DNA of 52,224 nucleotides, taken from the NCBI RefSeq assembly GCF_016342705.1, contig NZ_JAEINV010000021.1, positions 1 through 52,224 on the forward strand. The letters are read 5' to 3'. Of this stretch, positions 16,761 through 24,798 are shown piece by piece (position 1 is the stretch's first letter; each line of letters begins with the position of its first letter). Under the pieces are notes generated by a model. It made no database searches, was not told the origin of the DNA, and was given only the letters and a program-made list of their open reading frames with translations. Source of the stretch: Lutibacter sp. GTDB lineage: Bacteria; Bacteroidota; Bacteroidia; Flavobacteriales; Flavobacteriaceae. Position numbers and translations under genes: made by a program.

Positions 16761-16850
16761 TTTGGGGTGTTACCACAAGCGGTCGTGCTTTCGTTTCAAT
16801 CTTTTTTTGCTATACTTGCAAAAAAAGGATACCACCTCAATCACTAACAC
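16761..16850 (+). repeat. Interspersed repeat, copy A (degenerate)
   Basis: The element opens with TTTGGGGTGTTACC, continues with GGTCGTGCTTTCGTTTCAA, contains a hairpin (TTTTTTTGC / GCAAAAAAA) and closes with CAATCACTAACAC. Its ends are inverted (GTGTTA / TAACAC). It shares the outer blocks and CGTTTCAA with the minus-strand element at 26000-26078, so both belong to one family. It stands 20 bp before the aldehyde dehydrogenase gene and may form part of that mRNA leader. Confidence 0.65.
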
Positions 16851-16870
16851 AAAACAATTAATTATTAAAA

Positions 16871-18463
16871 ATGATTACAGGAAAAAATTACATTGGAAAT
16901 CTTCTATCTTCTATCGGAAAAGTAAACTTTAAAACATTCAATCCACAAACAAATTTAGAAAATACGGTTGTTTATTCAGAAGCGTCCACAATAGAAATTG
17001 AAAAAGCAATTGAATTAGCAGAAGAAGCATTTCAAGAATTTAAAAATATTTCAGGTATCAGAAAATCAGAATTTTTAAATGAGATTGCTAATGAAATAGA
17101 AGCTTTAGGAAACAAATTAATTGAAACCTATTGCTCTGAAACAGGTTTGCCACAAGACAGAGCAATTGGTGAGCGAGGGAGAACAATTTTTCAATTACGT
17201 AGTTTTGCAAATTTAGTAAAAGAAGGTTCTTGGGTAGAAGCCTCAATAGATACGGCCGATTTAAACCGTCAACCAATTCCAAAAGTAGATATTCGCAAAA
17301 TGCTAGTTCCTTTAGGACCAGTTGTAGTTTTTGGAGCAAGTAATTTTCCCTTGGCATATTCTACTGCTGGTGGAGATACTGCTGCCGCGCTAGCCGTTGG
17401 CTGCCCGGTAATTGTTAAATCACATCCAATGCATGCAGGAACCGGAGAATTAGTAGCATCTGCAATTATAAAAGCTGCTGAAAAAACCAATATGCCAAAC
17501 GGAGTATTTTCAAATTTAAATAGTAGTGGAATTGAAGTTGGTATTACTTTGGTAAAACATCCAAAAGTGAAGGCTGTTGGATTTACAGGAAGTATTCGTG
17601 GAGGAAGAGCTTTATATGATATGGCTGCTCAACGTCCAGAACCAATTCCGGTTTTTGCCGAAATGGGAAGTGTAAATCCAGTAATTATTTTACCGAATGC
17701 AACTAAAAATAAGGGAATGGAATGGGCTAAAATTTATGCCGGATCTATAACTATGGGATCAGGACAATTTTGCACAAATCCAGGATTAATTTTAGGAATT
17801 AAAGGGGACGGTTTAACGCACTTTATTAAAAATTTATCTGAAGAAATTGTAAAAATTGAACCAACGTGTATGTTGCACCCAAATATTATTGGCGCTTATG
17901 AAACTAATAAAGCCAAAATGCAAACACAAAAAGGATTACAAACTACTGCAACTATTGAAAAAGAAATTTTAAAAAATTACGGAAGACAAGTAATTACCAC
18001 CGTTGAAGGTGATACTTTTTTAAACAACACAGCATTGCATCAAGAAGTTTTTGGACCATTTTCTATGGTTGTTCAATGTGAAAATACTGAACAGTTAGAA
18101 GAAATTATTTCAAAATTAGAAGGGCAATTAACAGGTACTATTTTAGCTGAAAATGATGAGTTAAAAAATTACACACAAATTGTGAGTGCACTTCAAAATA
18201 GAGTTGGACGCATTATTTTTAATGGTGTTCCAACTGGCGTAGAAGTTTGCCCAGCAATGGTTCATGGTGGTCCTTATCCAGCTTCAACAGATAGTAGATT
18301 TACAGCTGTTGGAATAAATTCTATAAAACGTTGGGTACGACCTTTTAGTTACCAATCTTGGCCAAATGAATTATTACCAGATGAATTAAAGAACGAAAAT
18401 CCGCTTAGAATTTCTCGTTTTGTAGATAGCGTACAAACTCAAAAAGCACTAAATAAATCGTAA
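16871..18463 (+). CDS. Aldehyde dehydrogenase, alpha-ketoglutarate semialdehyde type
   Basis: The 530-aa enzyme belongs to the KGSADH/YcbD-like branch of NAD(P)+ aldehyde dehydrogenases, which oxidise 2,5-dioxovalerate to 2-oxoglutarate at the end of sugar-acid or hydroxyproline pathways. Supporting motifs are GPVVVFGASNFPLAYSTAGGD, KAVGFTGSIRGGRALYD (cofactor clamp), FAEMGSVNPV (general base Glu) and GSGQFCTNPG (catalytic Cys near residue 302), read in parts. These EMGSVNPV/GQFCTNPG forms are typical of this branch rather than of ordinary ALDHs. No sugar dehydratase or hydroxyproline genes are adjacent, so the physiological substrate is open. It lies between a divergent AraC regulator and a codirectional MarR regulator. 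Confidence 0.9.
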   Translation: MITGKNYIGNLLSSIGKVNFKTFNPQTNLENTVVYSEASTIEIEKAIELAEEAFQEFKNISGIRKSEFLNEIANEIEALGNKLIETYCSETGLPQDRAIGERGRTIFQLRSFANLVKEGSWVEASIDTADLNRQPIPKVDIRKMLVPLGPVVVFGASNFPLAYSTAGGDTAAALAVGCPVIVKSHPMHAGTGELVASAIIKAAEKTNMPNGVFSNLNSSGIEVGITLVKHPKVKAVGFTGSIRGGRALYDMAAQRPEPIPVFAEMGSVNPVIILPNATKNKGMEWAKIYAGSITMGSGQFCTNPGLILGIKGDGLTHFIKNLSEEIVKIEPTCMLHPNIIGAYETNKAKMQTQKGLQTTATIEKEILKNYGRQVITTVEGDTFLNNTALHQEVFGPFSMVVQCENTEQLEEIISKLEGQLTGTILAENDELKNYTQIVSALQNRVGRIIFNGVPTGVEVCPAMVHGGPYPASTDSRFTAVGINSIKRWVRPFSYQSWPNELLPDELKNENPLRISRFVDSVQTQKALNKS

Positions 18464-18522
18464 TTAACTTTTGTTATTTTAGCATTTAAAAACAAATAAT
18501 CATTTTTTATGTAAATTGGCAA

Positions 18523-18999
18523 ATGACTATTATCGATATTTTAATAAAATTGAGAAAAATTGTACGCTCTGTTAACTTAGAAAGTAAACAAGTTGAAAAA
18601 GAACAAGGTGTAAGTATTCCTCAATTATTATGTTTACAGTTTTTAGCCGAACAAAAAGATTTTAAAGCAAATGCTACGCAACTTAAAGATTTTTTAAATT
18701 TAAATGCTAGTACTATTTCTGGGATTTTAAGACGATTAGAAAAAAAAGGGTTGGTTGCAAAACTTCCAAAAGCTTCAGATAAAAGAATAACGCTATTATT
18801 ATTAACTACTAACGGAATGAAGTTAATTAAATCTGCGCCTATTACATTTCAACAAAAATTAAGCGAAAAACTACAAGCACTTCCTCCTGAAAAATTACAA
18901 ACAATTATTGATGGAATAGATATATTAACTAATATTATGGAAGTTGATAAGGTTGATGCTTCGCCAATAATAACTTCTGAAGAATATCCGATCAATTAA
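18523..18999 (+). CDS. MarR family transcriptional regulator
   Basis: The 158-aa protein has the MarR winged-helix layout: a helical N-terminus, FKANATQLKDFLNLNASTISGILRRLEKKGLV as the helix-turn-helix (near residues 47-78), a wing with KASDKRITLLLLTTNG, and C-terminal dimerisation helices. The DxRxxxxxLT wing motif is clear. It starts 59 bp after the aldehyde dehydrogenase and could be cotranscribed. A 22-bp perfect palindrome about 157 bp downstream, in front of the bS21 gene, is a possible target. That link is only inferred from proximity and symmetry. Confidence 0.9.
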   Translation: MTIIDILIKLRKIVRSVNLESKQVEKEQGVSIPQLLCLQFLAEQKDFKANATQLKDFLNLNASTISGILRRLEKKGLVAKLPKASDKRITLLLLTTNGMKLIKSAPITFQQKLSEKLQALPPEKLQTIIDGIDILTNIMEVDKVDASPIITSEEYPIN

Positions 19000-19155
19000 A
19001 TATTCTTTCATTTTTATAGTTTTTGATTTTTATCAATTTTCAATTTGTTCTGCACAAAGGATGTGTTATTTGTAGAAAACAATCTTAATTCATACGAATT
19101 AGCATAGTTACTATAAATTTTATTGAATTTTGATTATTAAACCTTCCCTATATTA

Positions 19156-19177
19156 ATAGTTTCTATAGAAACTATTT
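19156..19177. promoter_or_regulatory. Perfect 22-bp palindrome upstream of the bS21 gene
   Basis: The half-site AATAGTTTCTA is followed directly by its reverse complement, ending 38 bp before the ATG. It may be an operator for a dimeric repressor such as the MarR protein upstream, or a hairpin in the leader. The remaining 217-bp interval is AT-rich, with no exact -7 match. Confidence 0.55.
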
Positions 19178-19215
19178 TGTATTTTAGCAGAAATCATAAA
19201 TAATTAAATACATAT

Positions 19216-19410
19216 ATGTTAATAATACCAGTAAAAGAAGGTGAAAATATTGATAGAGCTTTAAAACGTTATAAAAGAAAAACAAGAAATACAAAGTTGC
19301 TAAATCAATTAAGAGAGAATAAACAGTATATAAAAAAATCTGTAAAAAAAAGAAAGCAATTAGGAAAAGCTTCCTATATACAACATTTACGAGATCAAGA
19401 AAATCTATAA
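19216..19410 (+). CDS. rpsU: Ribosomal protein bS21 (divergent, possibly a paralogue)
   Basis: The 64-aa basic protein matches bS21 over its N-terminal helix (MLIIPVKEGENIDRALKRYKRK in parts) and C-terminal ASYIQHLRDQ. bS21 sits near the 3' end of 16S rRNA on the small subunit and, in Flavobacteriia, helps occlude the anti-Shine-Dalgarno. The middle region (TRNTKLLNQLRENKQYIKKSVKK) departs from what I remember as a conserved flavobacterial stretch (FDKTG...LRxRQxxxKPS), so this may be a second, specialised copy. It lies 1 bp before a GNAT acetyltransferase gene. No Shine-Dalgarno is seen before its ATG. Confidence 0.88.
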   Translation: MLIIPVKEGENIDRALKRYKRKTRNTKLLNQLRENKQYIKKSVKKRKQLGKASYIQHLRDQENL

Positions 19411-19411
19411 A

Positions 19412-19861
19412 ATGGAGAATTTTAAAATCTATAACAAGTCACTTAAACCAACTGAACAAGAAAAGGATGAAGTTGTTCAGTTTTTGTTTCAGCATCTGCA
19501 AGAGTATGGTGATAAAACAGAAGACATCAGCAAATGTTTTGATTTTGCTATGAGAGATTCTAAAGAGGGCCTTGGGGGATTTGTATTGATTCTTTTTGAA
19601 AATAATGAAATTAATGGAATTACCATTGTAAATAAAACAGGTATGGGAGGTTTTATTCCTGAAAACATACTTGTTTATATTGCAGTTCATGAAAATGCCA
19701 GAGGAAAAGGTATTGGAAAAAAACTAATGAATAAAGCCATTGAATTGGCTGATGGTGATATTGCCTTGCATGTAGAACCTAACAATCCTGCAAAACATTT
19801 GTACGAAAAATTAGGGTTTGAAAACAAGTACTTAGAAATGCGACTTAAAAAGCAACACTAA
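19412..19861 (+). CDS. GNAT family N-acetyltransferase
   Basis: The 149-aa acetyl-CoA-dependent transferase shows the GNAT core: VLILFENNEINGITIVN (strands beta2-beta3), LVYIAVHENARGKGIGKKLMNKA (beta4 and the pyrophosphate-binding RxxGxG motif near residues 94-102), and ALHVEPNNPAKHLYEKLGFEN (the C-terminal NxxAxxxYxxxGF motif), each read in parts. The acceptor is unknown. The gene starts 1 bp after the bS21-like gene, so coupled translation is likely. The M20D/racemase genes follow 110 bp downstream on the same strand. Candidate acceptors are therefore the ribosomal protein or amino acids handled by the next genes; neither can be decided from sequence. Confidence 0.88.
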   Translation: MENFKIYNKSLKPTEQEKDEVVQFLFQHLQEYGDKTEDISKCFDFAMRDSKEGLGGFVLILFENNEINGITIVNKTGMGGFIPENILVYIAVHENARGKGIGKKLMNKAIELADGDIALHVEPNNPAKHLYEKLGFENKYLEMRLKKQH

Positions 19862-19971
19862 ACTTCATTGCTTTTAAGATATTGCTGTTTTGTGGTTTAT
19901 ATGATCAATTTATTGGCCATAATTTTTTTAGTAACGTATTTAGTCGTTAAAAAATAAACTAGAAAAAAATT

Positions 19972-21129
19972 ATGATGACAAATTTATTAACTATTGAAGA
20001 AATAAATTATTTAACAAATTTTAGAAAAAAACTACATCAATTTCCCGAATTATCAGATAACGAGCAGCTAACAGCCCAATCTGTTGTTAATGAACTAAAA
20101 TTATGTAATCCAACAACTATATTATCTAAACTTGGTGGAAACGGTGTTGCCGCTATTTTTAAAGGAGATTTAGAAGGTGAAACGTTGCTTTTTAGAGCAG
20201 AGTTAGATGCGTTACCTATTCAAGAAGAAAATACTTTTGAGCACACATCTAATTACCCAGGGATTTCTCATAAATGCGGTCACGATGGACACGCTACTAT
20301 ATTAATTGGTTTGGCCAGAATGTTAAAAAATAATCCACCTTTAAAAGGCGAAGTTATTTTATTATTTCAACCAGCGGAAGAAAATGGAAATGGTGCTAAA
20401 GCCGTTTTAGCGGATGAAAAATTTAAATCAATTATACCCGATTTTGTTTTTTCATTACATAATGTTCCTGACTTTGAAAAAGGTGCTATAATTGTAAAAA
20501 ACAATTCATTTACCCCTTCAGTAACAAGTTTAAAAATTACGTTAAAAGGAAAAACTTCTCATGCTGCAGAGCCAGAAAATGGTATTAATCCAGATATAGC
20601 TTTACAAGAATTAATAGTTGCAATTAAAGGATTGGCTGATAACAATTTAGAAAGTGAAACCTTTACAGTGGTAACAACGGTTTATGCTACATTAGGATCT
20701 GAAGATTATGGAATTTCAGCAGATTATGCAGAGTTACATTTTACAATTCGATGTTGGACCGCTAAACAATTGAAAAATTTAAAAGAAATTTGCGCTAATT
20801 TAGTACAAGTTATTAGTAAAAAACACCAGCTTAAATACTCAATGGATTGGATTTATGAATTTGATTCAAATAATAATGATGATAAAGCAGTTGATTATAT
20901 AATAAAAGCAGCTGCATCAAATTCTTTTAACATAATTAAAAAACAAACCCCATTTAAATGGGGCGAGGATTTTGGCACATTCACTCAACAATATAAAGGC
21001 GCCATGTTTGGCTTAGGCGCAGGTAAACAAACACCTGCTTTACATAACCCAGATTATGATTTTCCAGATGAAATTACTTCCTATGGAATACAAATGTTTT
21101 ACGCAATAATCAAATTAATTCATGCATAA
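19972..21129 (+). CDS. M20D family amidohydrolase (N-acyl amino acid deacylase type)
   Basis: The 385-aa metal-dependent amidohydrolase belongs to the M20D (hippurate hydrolase/IAA-amino acid hydrolase/N-acyl-L-amino acid amidohydrolase) group. Visible features are the N-terminal FRKKLHQFPELSDNE, RAELDALPIQE, HKCGHDGHATILIGL (the CGHDGH metal site near residues 102-107), QPAEENGNGAKAV, the dimerisation domain from about 180 to 295, and WGEDFGTF near the end. It probably removes acyl groups from amino acids in the cytoplasm. Its last 8 bp overlap the start of the alanine racemase gene, so the two are translationally coupled. Two adjacent ATGs could serve as start. Confidence 0.9.
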   Translation: MMTNLLTIEEINYLTNFRKKLHQFPELSDNEQLTAQSVVNELKLCNPTTILSKLGGNGVAAIFKGDLEGETLLFRAELDALPIQEENTFEHTSNYPGISHKCGHDGHATILIGLARMLKNNPPLKGEVILLFQPAEENGNGAKAVLADEKFKSIIPDFVFSLHNVPDFEKGAIIVKNNSFTPSVTSLKITLKGKTSHAAEPENGINPDIALQELIVAIKGLADNNLESETFTVVTTVYATLGSEDYGISADYAELHFTIRCWTAKQLKNLKEICANLVQVISKKHQLKYSMDWIYEFDSNNNDDKAVDYIIKAAASNSFNIIKKQTPFKWGEDFGTFTQQYKGAMFGLGAGKQTPALHNPDYDFPDEITSYGIQMFYAIIKLIHA

Positions 21130-22270
21130 TTCAGTTATTCAAATTAGCAAATCAGCACTAAAAAATAATATAGATTTTATAAAATCATTAATTGACACAT
21201 CTGTAACCCTATCATCTGTAATAAAAGGAAATGCTTATGGACATAGCATTTTAGAAATGGTTCCTTTGCTTCAGGAATTTAATGTGAATCACTTTTCGGT
21301 ATATAGTTCTTTTGAAGCAAAACAAGTATTTAAAGTTGCAAAAAAAGACTTTACAATACTAATTATGGGAGATATAAGCAGTAGCGATGAAGATTGGATT
21401 ATTGACAATTCCATAGAATTCTTTGTTTTCAATATAAATAGATTGAAAAAAATGCTTTCAAAAGCAAAGGAAAAAAAGAAGGTTTTAAATATTCATATTG
21501 AGATTGAAACTGGAATGAATCGAACAGGATTTAATCAAAAAGATTGGATTCAGGTTATTCAATTAGTAAATGACCATAAAGATTTTATAAAAGTGAAAGG
21601 CTTATGCACTCATTTTGCTGGTGCAGAAAGTTTAAATAACTATGTTAGAGTAAAAAAACAGCAAATAGTTTTTAATAAAGCAATTAAGTTTTTTAAAACT
21701 CAAGAAATTGAACCTCAACAAATTCACTGCTCATGTAGCGCTGCTGTTTTAGCATTTCCTACTAAAAATTATGATATGGTTAGAGTAGGAATTTTACAAT
21801 ATGGTTTGTGGCCAAGTAGAGAATCTTATATTGCTTACATATCTAAATTTAAAATAAATACAAATCCTTTAAAACCAGTTTTAAGTTGGAAATCGTATAT
21901 TATGGATATAAAGCAAGTGCCTAAAGGTGATTTTATTGGATATGGCAATTCTTATTTAGCAGAAAATGAGACTAAAGTAGCTTCTATTCCAATTGGTTAT
22001 GGTTATGGATATAGCAGGGGCTTAAGTAATTTAGGACGTGTTATTATTGACAACAACAGATACAGCGTAATAAGTACTATTAACATGAATATGTTTTTAG
22101 CAGATATAACTTCCAATGATTCAATTGCAATTAACGATGAAGTTATTTTAATTGGATCTAGTACTGATTTAGATATTTCTTTATCTTCCTTTTGCAATAT
22201 GACAGATCAACTTAATTACGAAGTACTTTCAAGAATAGACAAAGACATCCCACGAAATATAATAAAATAA
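21122..22270 (+). CDS. alr: Alanine racemase family enzyme
   Basis: The 382-aa fold-type III PLP enzyme interconverts L- and D-alanine (or a related amino acid). PLP binds Lys35 in SVIKGNAYGHS. The second catalytic residue region reads IPIGYGYGYSRGLSN, where many alanine racemases have a Tyr in GYxDGxxR. INMNMFLADI takes the place of the usual SMDQ block, and FIGYGNSYLAENETKVASIP is family-typical (in parts). It overlaps the amidohydrolase gene by 8 bp, and the next racemase starts 2 bp after it, so it sits in a tight operon rather than beside cell-wall genes. The modified catalytic blocks make a non-alanine substrate possible, and this may not be the main cell-wall racemase. Confidence 0.88.
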   Translation: MHNSVIQISKSALKNNIDFIKSLIDTSVTLSSVIKGNAYGHSILEMVPLLQEFNVNHFSVYSSFEAKQVFKVAKKDFTILIMGDISSSDEDWIIDNSIEFFVFNINRLKKMLSKAKEKKKVLNIHIEIETGMNRTGFNQKDWIQVIQLVNDHKDFIKVKGLCTHFAGAESLNNYVRVKKQQIVFNKAIKFFKTQEIEPQQIHCSCSAAVLAFPTKNYDMVRVGILQYGLWPSRESYIAYISKFKINTNPLKPVLSWKSYIMDIKQVPKGDFIGYGNSYLAENETKVASIPIGYGYGYSRGLSNLGRVIIDNNRYSVISTINMNMFLADITSNDSIAINDEVILIGSSTDLDISLSSFCNMTDQLNYEVLSRIDKDIPRNIIK

Positions 22271-22272
22271 TT

Positions 22273-23346
22273 ATGGCATATATTACTTTAAACAAAAAAT
22301 CATTAGCAATAAATTATAGCTACCTACAACAATTGTTTAAAAAAAACAGTATTGAATGGGCTCCCGTTTTAAAGATGCTATGCGGAAATAAAACCTATCT
22401 TGAATATGTTTTATCATTAGGTGATGAACAAGTTTGCGATGCTAGATTATCTAATTTAAAAAAAATAAAAGCTATAAATCCACAGAAAGAAACTATTTAC
22501 ATAAAACCGCCTGCCAAAAGAAGCATTGCTAAAGTAGTAAAATATGCAGATGTTAGTTTTAATACAGAATTTACAACCATAAAATGGCTATCTGAAGAAG
22601 CTGTAAAACAAGAAAAAATCCATCGAATTATTATTATGATTGAGTTGGGTGATTTACGTGAAGGGATTTTGGGTGAACATTTAATAGCTTTTTATAAGAA
22701 AATATTTGAGCTACCTAATATTACTGTTTCAGGCATTGGAGCAAATTTAAATTGTTTAAGTGGTGTTATGCCAAGTAAAGATAAATTAATTCAACTTAGC
22801 TTATATGAACAATTGATTGAAGCTAAATTTGGAAAGAAAATCGACTATGTTTCAGGTGGATCTTCTGTTATGATTCCACTCTTATTAACAAAACAAATTC
22901 CAAAAGGGGTCAATCATTTTAGAATTGGTGAAACCTTATTTTTTGGTGTTGACTTATTTTCAAATAAAACAGTTCCTAAAATGAAGGATGATGTTTTTTT
23001 ACTTTTTGCTGAAATTATTGAAATAACAGAAAAATCAGTGGTTCCTTATGGAGAACTGGAAGAAAACCCATCAGGAGAAACAATTGAAATTGACCATAAC
23101 GACTATGGAAGAAATCATAGCAGAGGAATTTTAGATATAGGCCTTTTAGATATTTCTAAAACTGAATTTATAATGCCTGTTGATAAAAATATAACCTTTA
23201 TTGGCGCAAGTTCTGATATGTTGGTTGTGGATTTAAGTCAAACAAATAAAAAATATAAAGTTGGAGATTTAGTGTCTTTTAAAATGAAATATATGGGTGC
23301 TTTGCGCATCATGAATTCTGAATATATAGAAAAGAAACTAATTTAA
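22273..23346 (+). CDS. Alanine/ornithine racemase-like PLP enzyme
   Basis: The 357-aa protein belongs to the alanine racemase N-terminal fold family close to ornithine racemase (Orr-like). It has a TIM-barrel with PLP-lysine Lys34 in APVLKMLCGN, DARLSNLKKIK, IMIELGDLREGI near residues 118-129, GIGANLNCLSG, YVSGGSSVMIPLL and NHFRIGETLFFG (phosphate-binding region), and a C-terminal beta domain. It differs strongly from the adjacent alanine racemase, so it is not a recent duplicate. Lying 2 bp after it, it likely acts in the same pathway, perhaps on ornithine or another basic amino acid. The substrate is inferred from family only. Confidence 0.85.
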   Translation: MAYITLNKKSLAINYSYLQQLFKKNSIEWAPVLKMLCGNKTYLEYVLSLGDEQVCDARLSNLKKIKAINPQKETIYIKPPAKRSIAKVVKYADVSFNTEFTTIKWLSEEAVKQEKIHRIIIMIELGDLREGILGEHLIAFYKKIFELPNITVSGIGANLNCLSGVMPSKDKLIQLSLYEQLIEAKFGKKIDYVSGGSSVMIPLLLTKQIPKGVNHFRIGETLFFGVDLFSNKTVPKMKDDVFLLFAEIIEITEKSVVPYGELEENPSGETIEIDHNDYGRNHSRGILDIGLLDISKTEFIMPVDKNITFIGASSDMLVVDLSQTNKKYKVGDLVSFKMKYMGALRIMNSEYIEKKLI

Positions 23347-23475
23347 TGTATTGTTTTATATCTAGGCTAATAAGAACCTTATTTAAGGTGATAAATTTTA
23401 CTTCAAAATTGATTTTAAAGCAAAAAAACTTCAGTAAATTTAAACCTTTAATTTTAAAGAAAATTTTAAATAAAA

Positions 23476-24798
23476 ATGAAGTTTATTAAATCTCTTGTAT
23501 TATTTATTGCAATTACATTTTCAGTTACTGGTTGTAGAACTATCAAATTAGAACCAGTTGAAATTTTAACATTTAAACAAAAGTTAGAAAAGCTTTTCCC
23601 AACGGCAGAAATAACTACAATCAAAGAAACTGCACATTTTACAAAAGCCTACCAAATTGTTTTAAATCAACCATTAGATCATAAAAATCCTACTGCAGGA
23701 ACTTTTAAACAATATGTTTACCTTTCACATGTGGATGAAACTAAACCAACAGTTTTAGTAACCGAGGGTTACAATGCAACTCCGAAAACATATGAATTAA
23801 CTGAAATCTTTAAAGGAAATCAGGTTCAAGTAGAATATCGTTTTTACGGAAAATCACGTCCAGATACTATCCAATGGAACTATTTAAAAAATGATCAAGC
23901 CATTGAAGATTATCATAAAATAGTAACAAAATTAAAACGAATATATACTGGAAAATGGATTTCAACAGGTATTAGTAAAGGTGGAGAAACCGTTTTAATT
24001 TATAAAAGTAAATATCCGTGGGATGTTGAAGTTGCCGTTCCTTATGTAGCTCCATTAATTAACACTCAAGAAGATTCAAGAACACAAACTCACATAAATT
24101 CTATTGGAACTGATGAATGTAGAGAGAAAATAAAAAAATTTCAACGAGAGTTACTATTGAAGAAAGAATCAATATTAACTGAAATAATGGAATATGCTGA
24201 AATTAAAGGAATGACGTACACAGAATTATGTTATGAAGAAGCATTAGAATATGCCGTTTTAGAATTTCCATTTTCGTTTTGGCAATGGGGAGGAAAGTGT
24301 GAAGAAATACCAGGTAATGAAGCATCTTCTGAACAAATGTTTAATTATTTAAATAAAATTGTTGGTATTAGCTTTTATAATGATACCACTTATTTTGATT
24401 TATTACCATCTTATTACCAACATATGACAGAATTGGGTTATTATGGTTTTGATATTACTCCAGTAAAAGATTTATTAAAAATTGTTCATAAACCAACTAA
24501 TTTACGCTTTGCCCCAAAAAATGTTGATTTGACTTACAAGCCAAATTACATAAAAGAAGTACGAGATTTTGTAGAAAATAAAGGAAAAAAAATACTATAT
24601 ATTTATGGTGAATACGATACCTGGGGCGCTTGTGCTCCAAACCCAAAACCTCATGTTGACGCCTTAAAAATGATTTTAAAAGGAGGTTCTCACAGCACAA
24701 GAATTAAAAATTTCTCCAAAGAAGATCAACAATTAATTTATAATAAACTGCAAGGCTGGCTAGGATACAGTGTAACAATTTACCCTTTAGAAAATTAG
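23476..24798 (+). CDS. S28/S37-type serine aminopeptidase lipoprotein
   Basis: The 440-aa protein begins with a lipoprotein signal (hydrophobic stretch to TGC, about residues 4-20). It then shows the alpha/beta-hydrolase pattern of S28/S37 (PS-10-like) peptidases: LNQPLDHKNPTAGTFKQYVYLSH near the N-terminus, VEYRFYGKSRP, the nucleophile elbow STGISKGGETVL (Ser near residue 175), an acid in IYGEYDTWGA, and His in GGSHSTRI. Relatives cleave dipeptides or tripeptides after proline. It is probably surface- or periplasm-facing. A near-match -7 box (TAAATTTA, 23435-23442) suggests separate transcription from the racemase operon. Its stop overlaps the converging DUF4407 stop by 4 bp. Confidence 0.85.
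   Translation: MKFIKSLVLFIAITFSVTGCRTIKLEPVEILTFKQKLEKLFPTAEITTIKETAHFTKAYQIVLNQPLDHKNPTAGTFKQYVYLSHVDETKPTVLVTEGYNATPKTYELTEIFKGNQVQVEYRFYGKSRPDTIQWNYLKNDQAIEDYHKIVTKLKRIYTGKWISTGISKGGETVLIYKSKYPWDVEVAVPYVAPLINTQEDSRTQTHINSIGTDECREKIKKFQRELLLKKESILTEIMEYAEIKGMTYTELCYEEALEYAVLEFPFSFWQWGGKCEEIPGNEASSEQMFNYLNKIVGISFYNDTTYFDLLPSYYQHMTELGYYGFDITPVKDLLKIVHKPTNLRFAPKNVDLTYKPNYIKEVRDFVENKGKKILYIYGEYDTWGACAPNPKPHVDALKMILKGGSHSTRIKNFSKEDQQLIYNKLQGWLGYSVTIYPLEN

Noticed and set aside
19901..19957. 18-codon hydrophobic frame before the M20D gene (MINLLAIIFLVTYLVVKK)
   Set aside because: It resembles a tiny membrane peptide, but it is too short and AT-rich to separate from chance, and it has no promoter of its own.
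22003..22197. Minus-strand frames inside housekeeping genes (for example opposite alr, aroA, greA and hemW)
   Set aside because: They follow the codon pattern of the opposite gene, have no family features and lack promoters.
21122..23346. The two racemase genes as a recent tandem duplication
   Set aside because: Their sequences, PLP-lysine contexts and C-terminal blocks differ strongly, so they belong to different branches of the fold.
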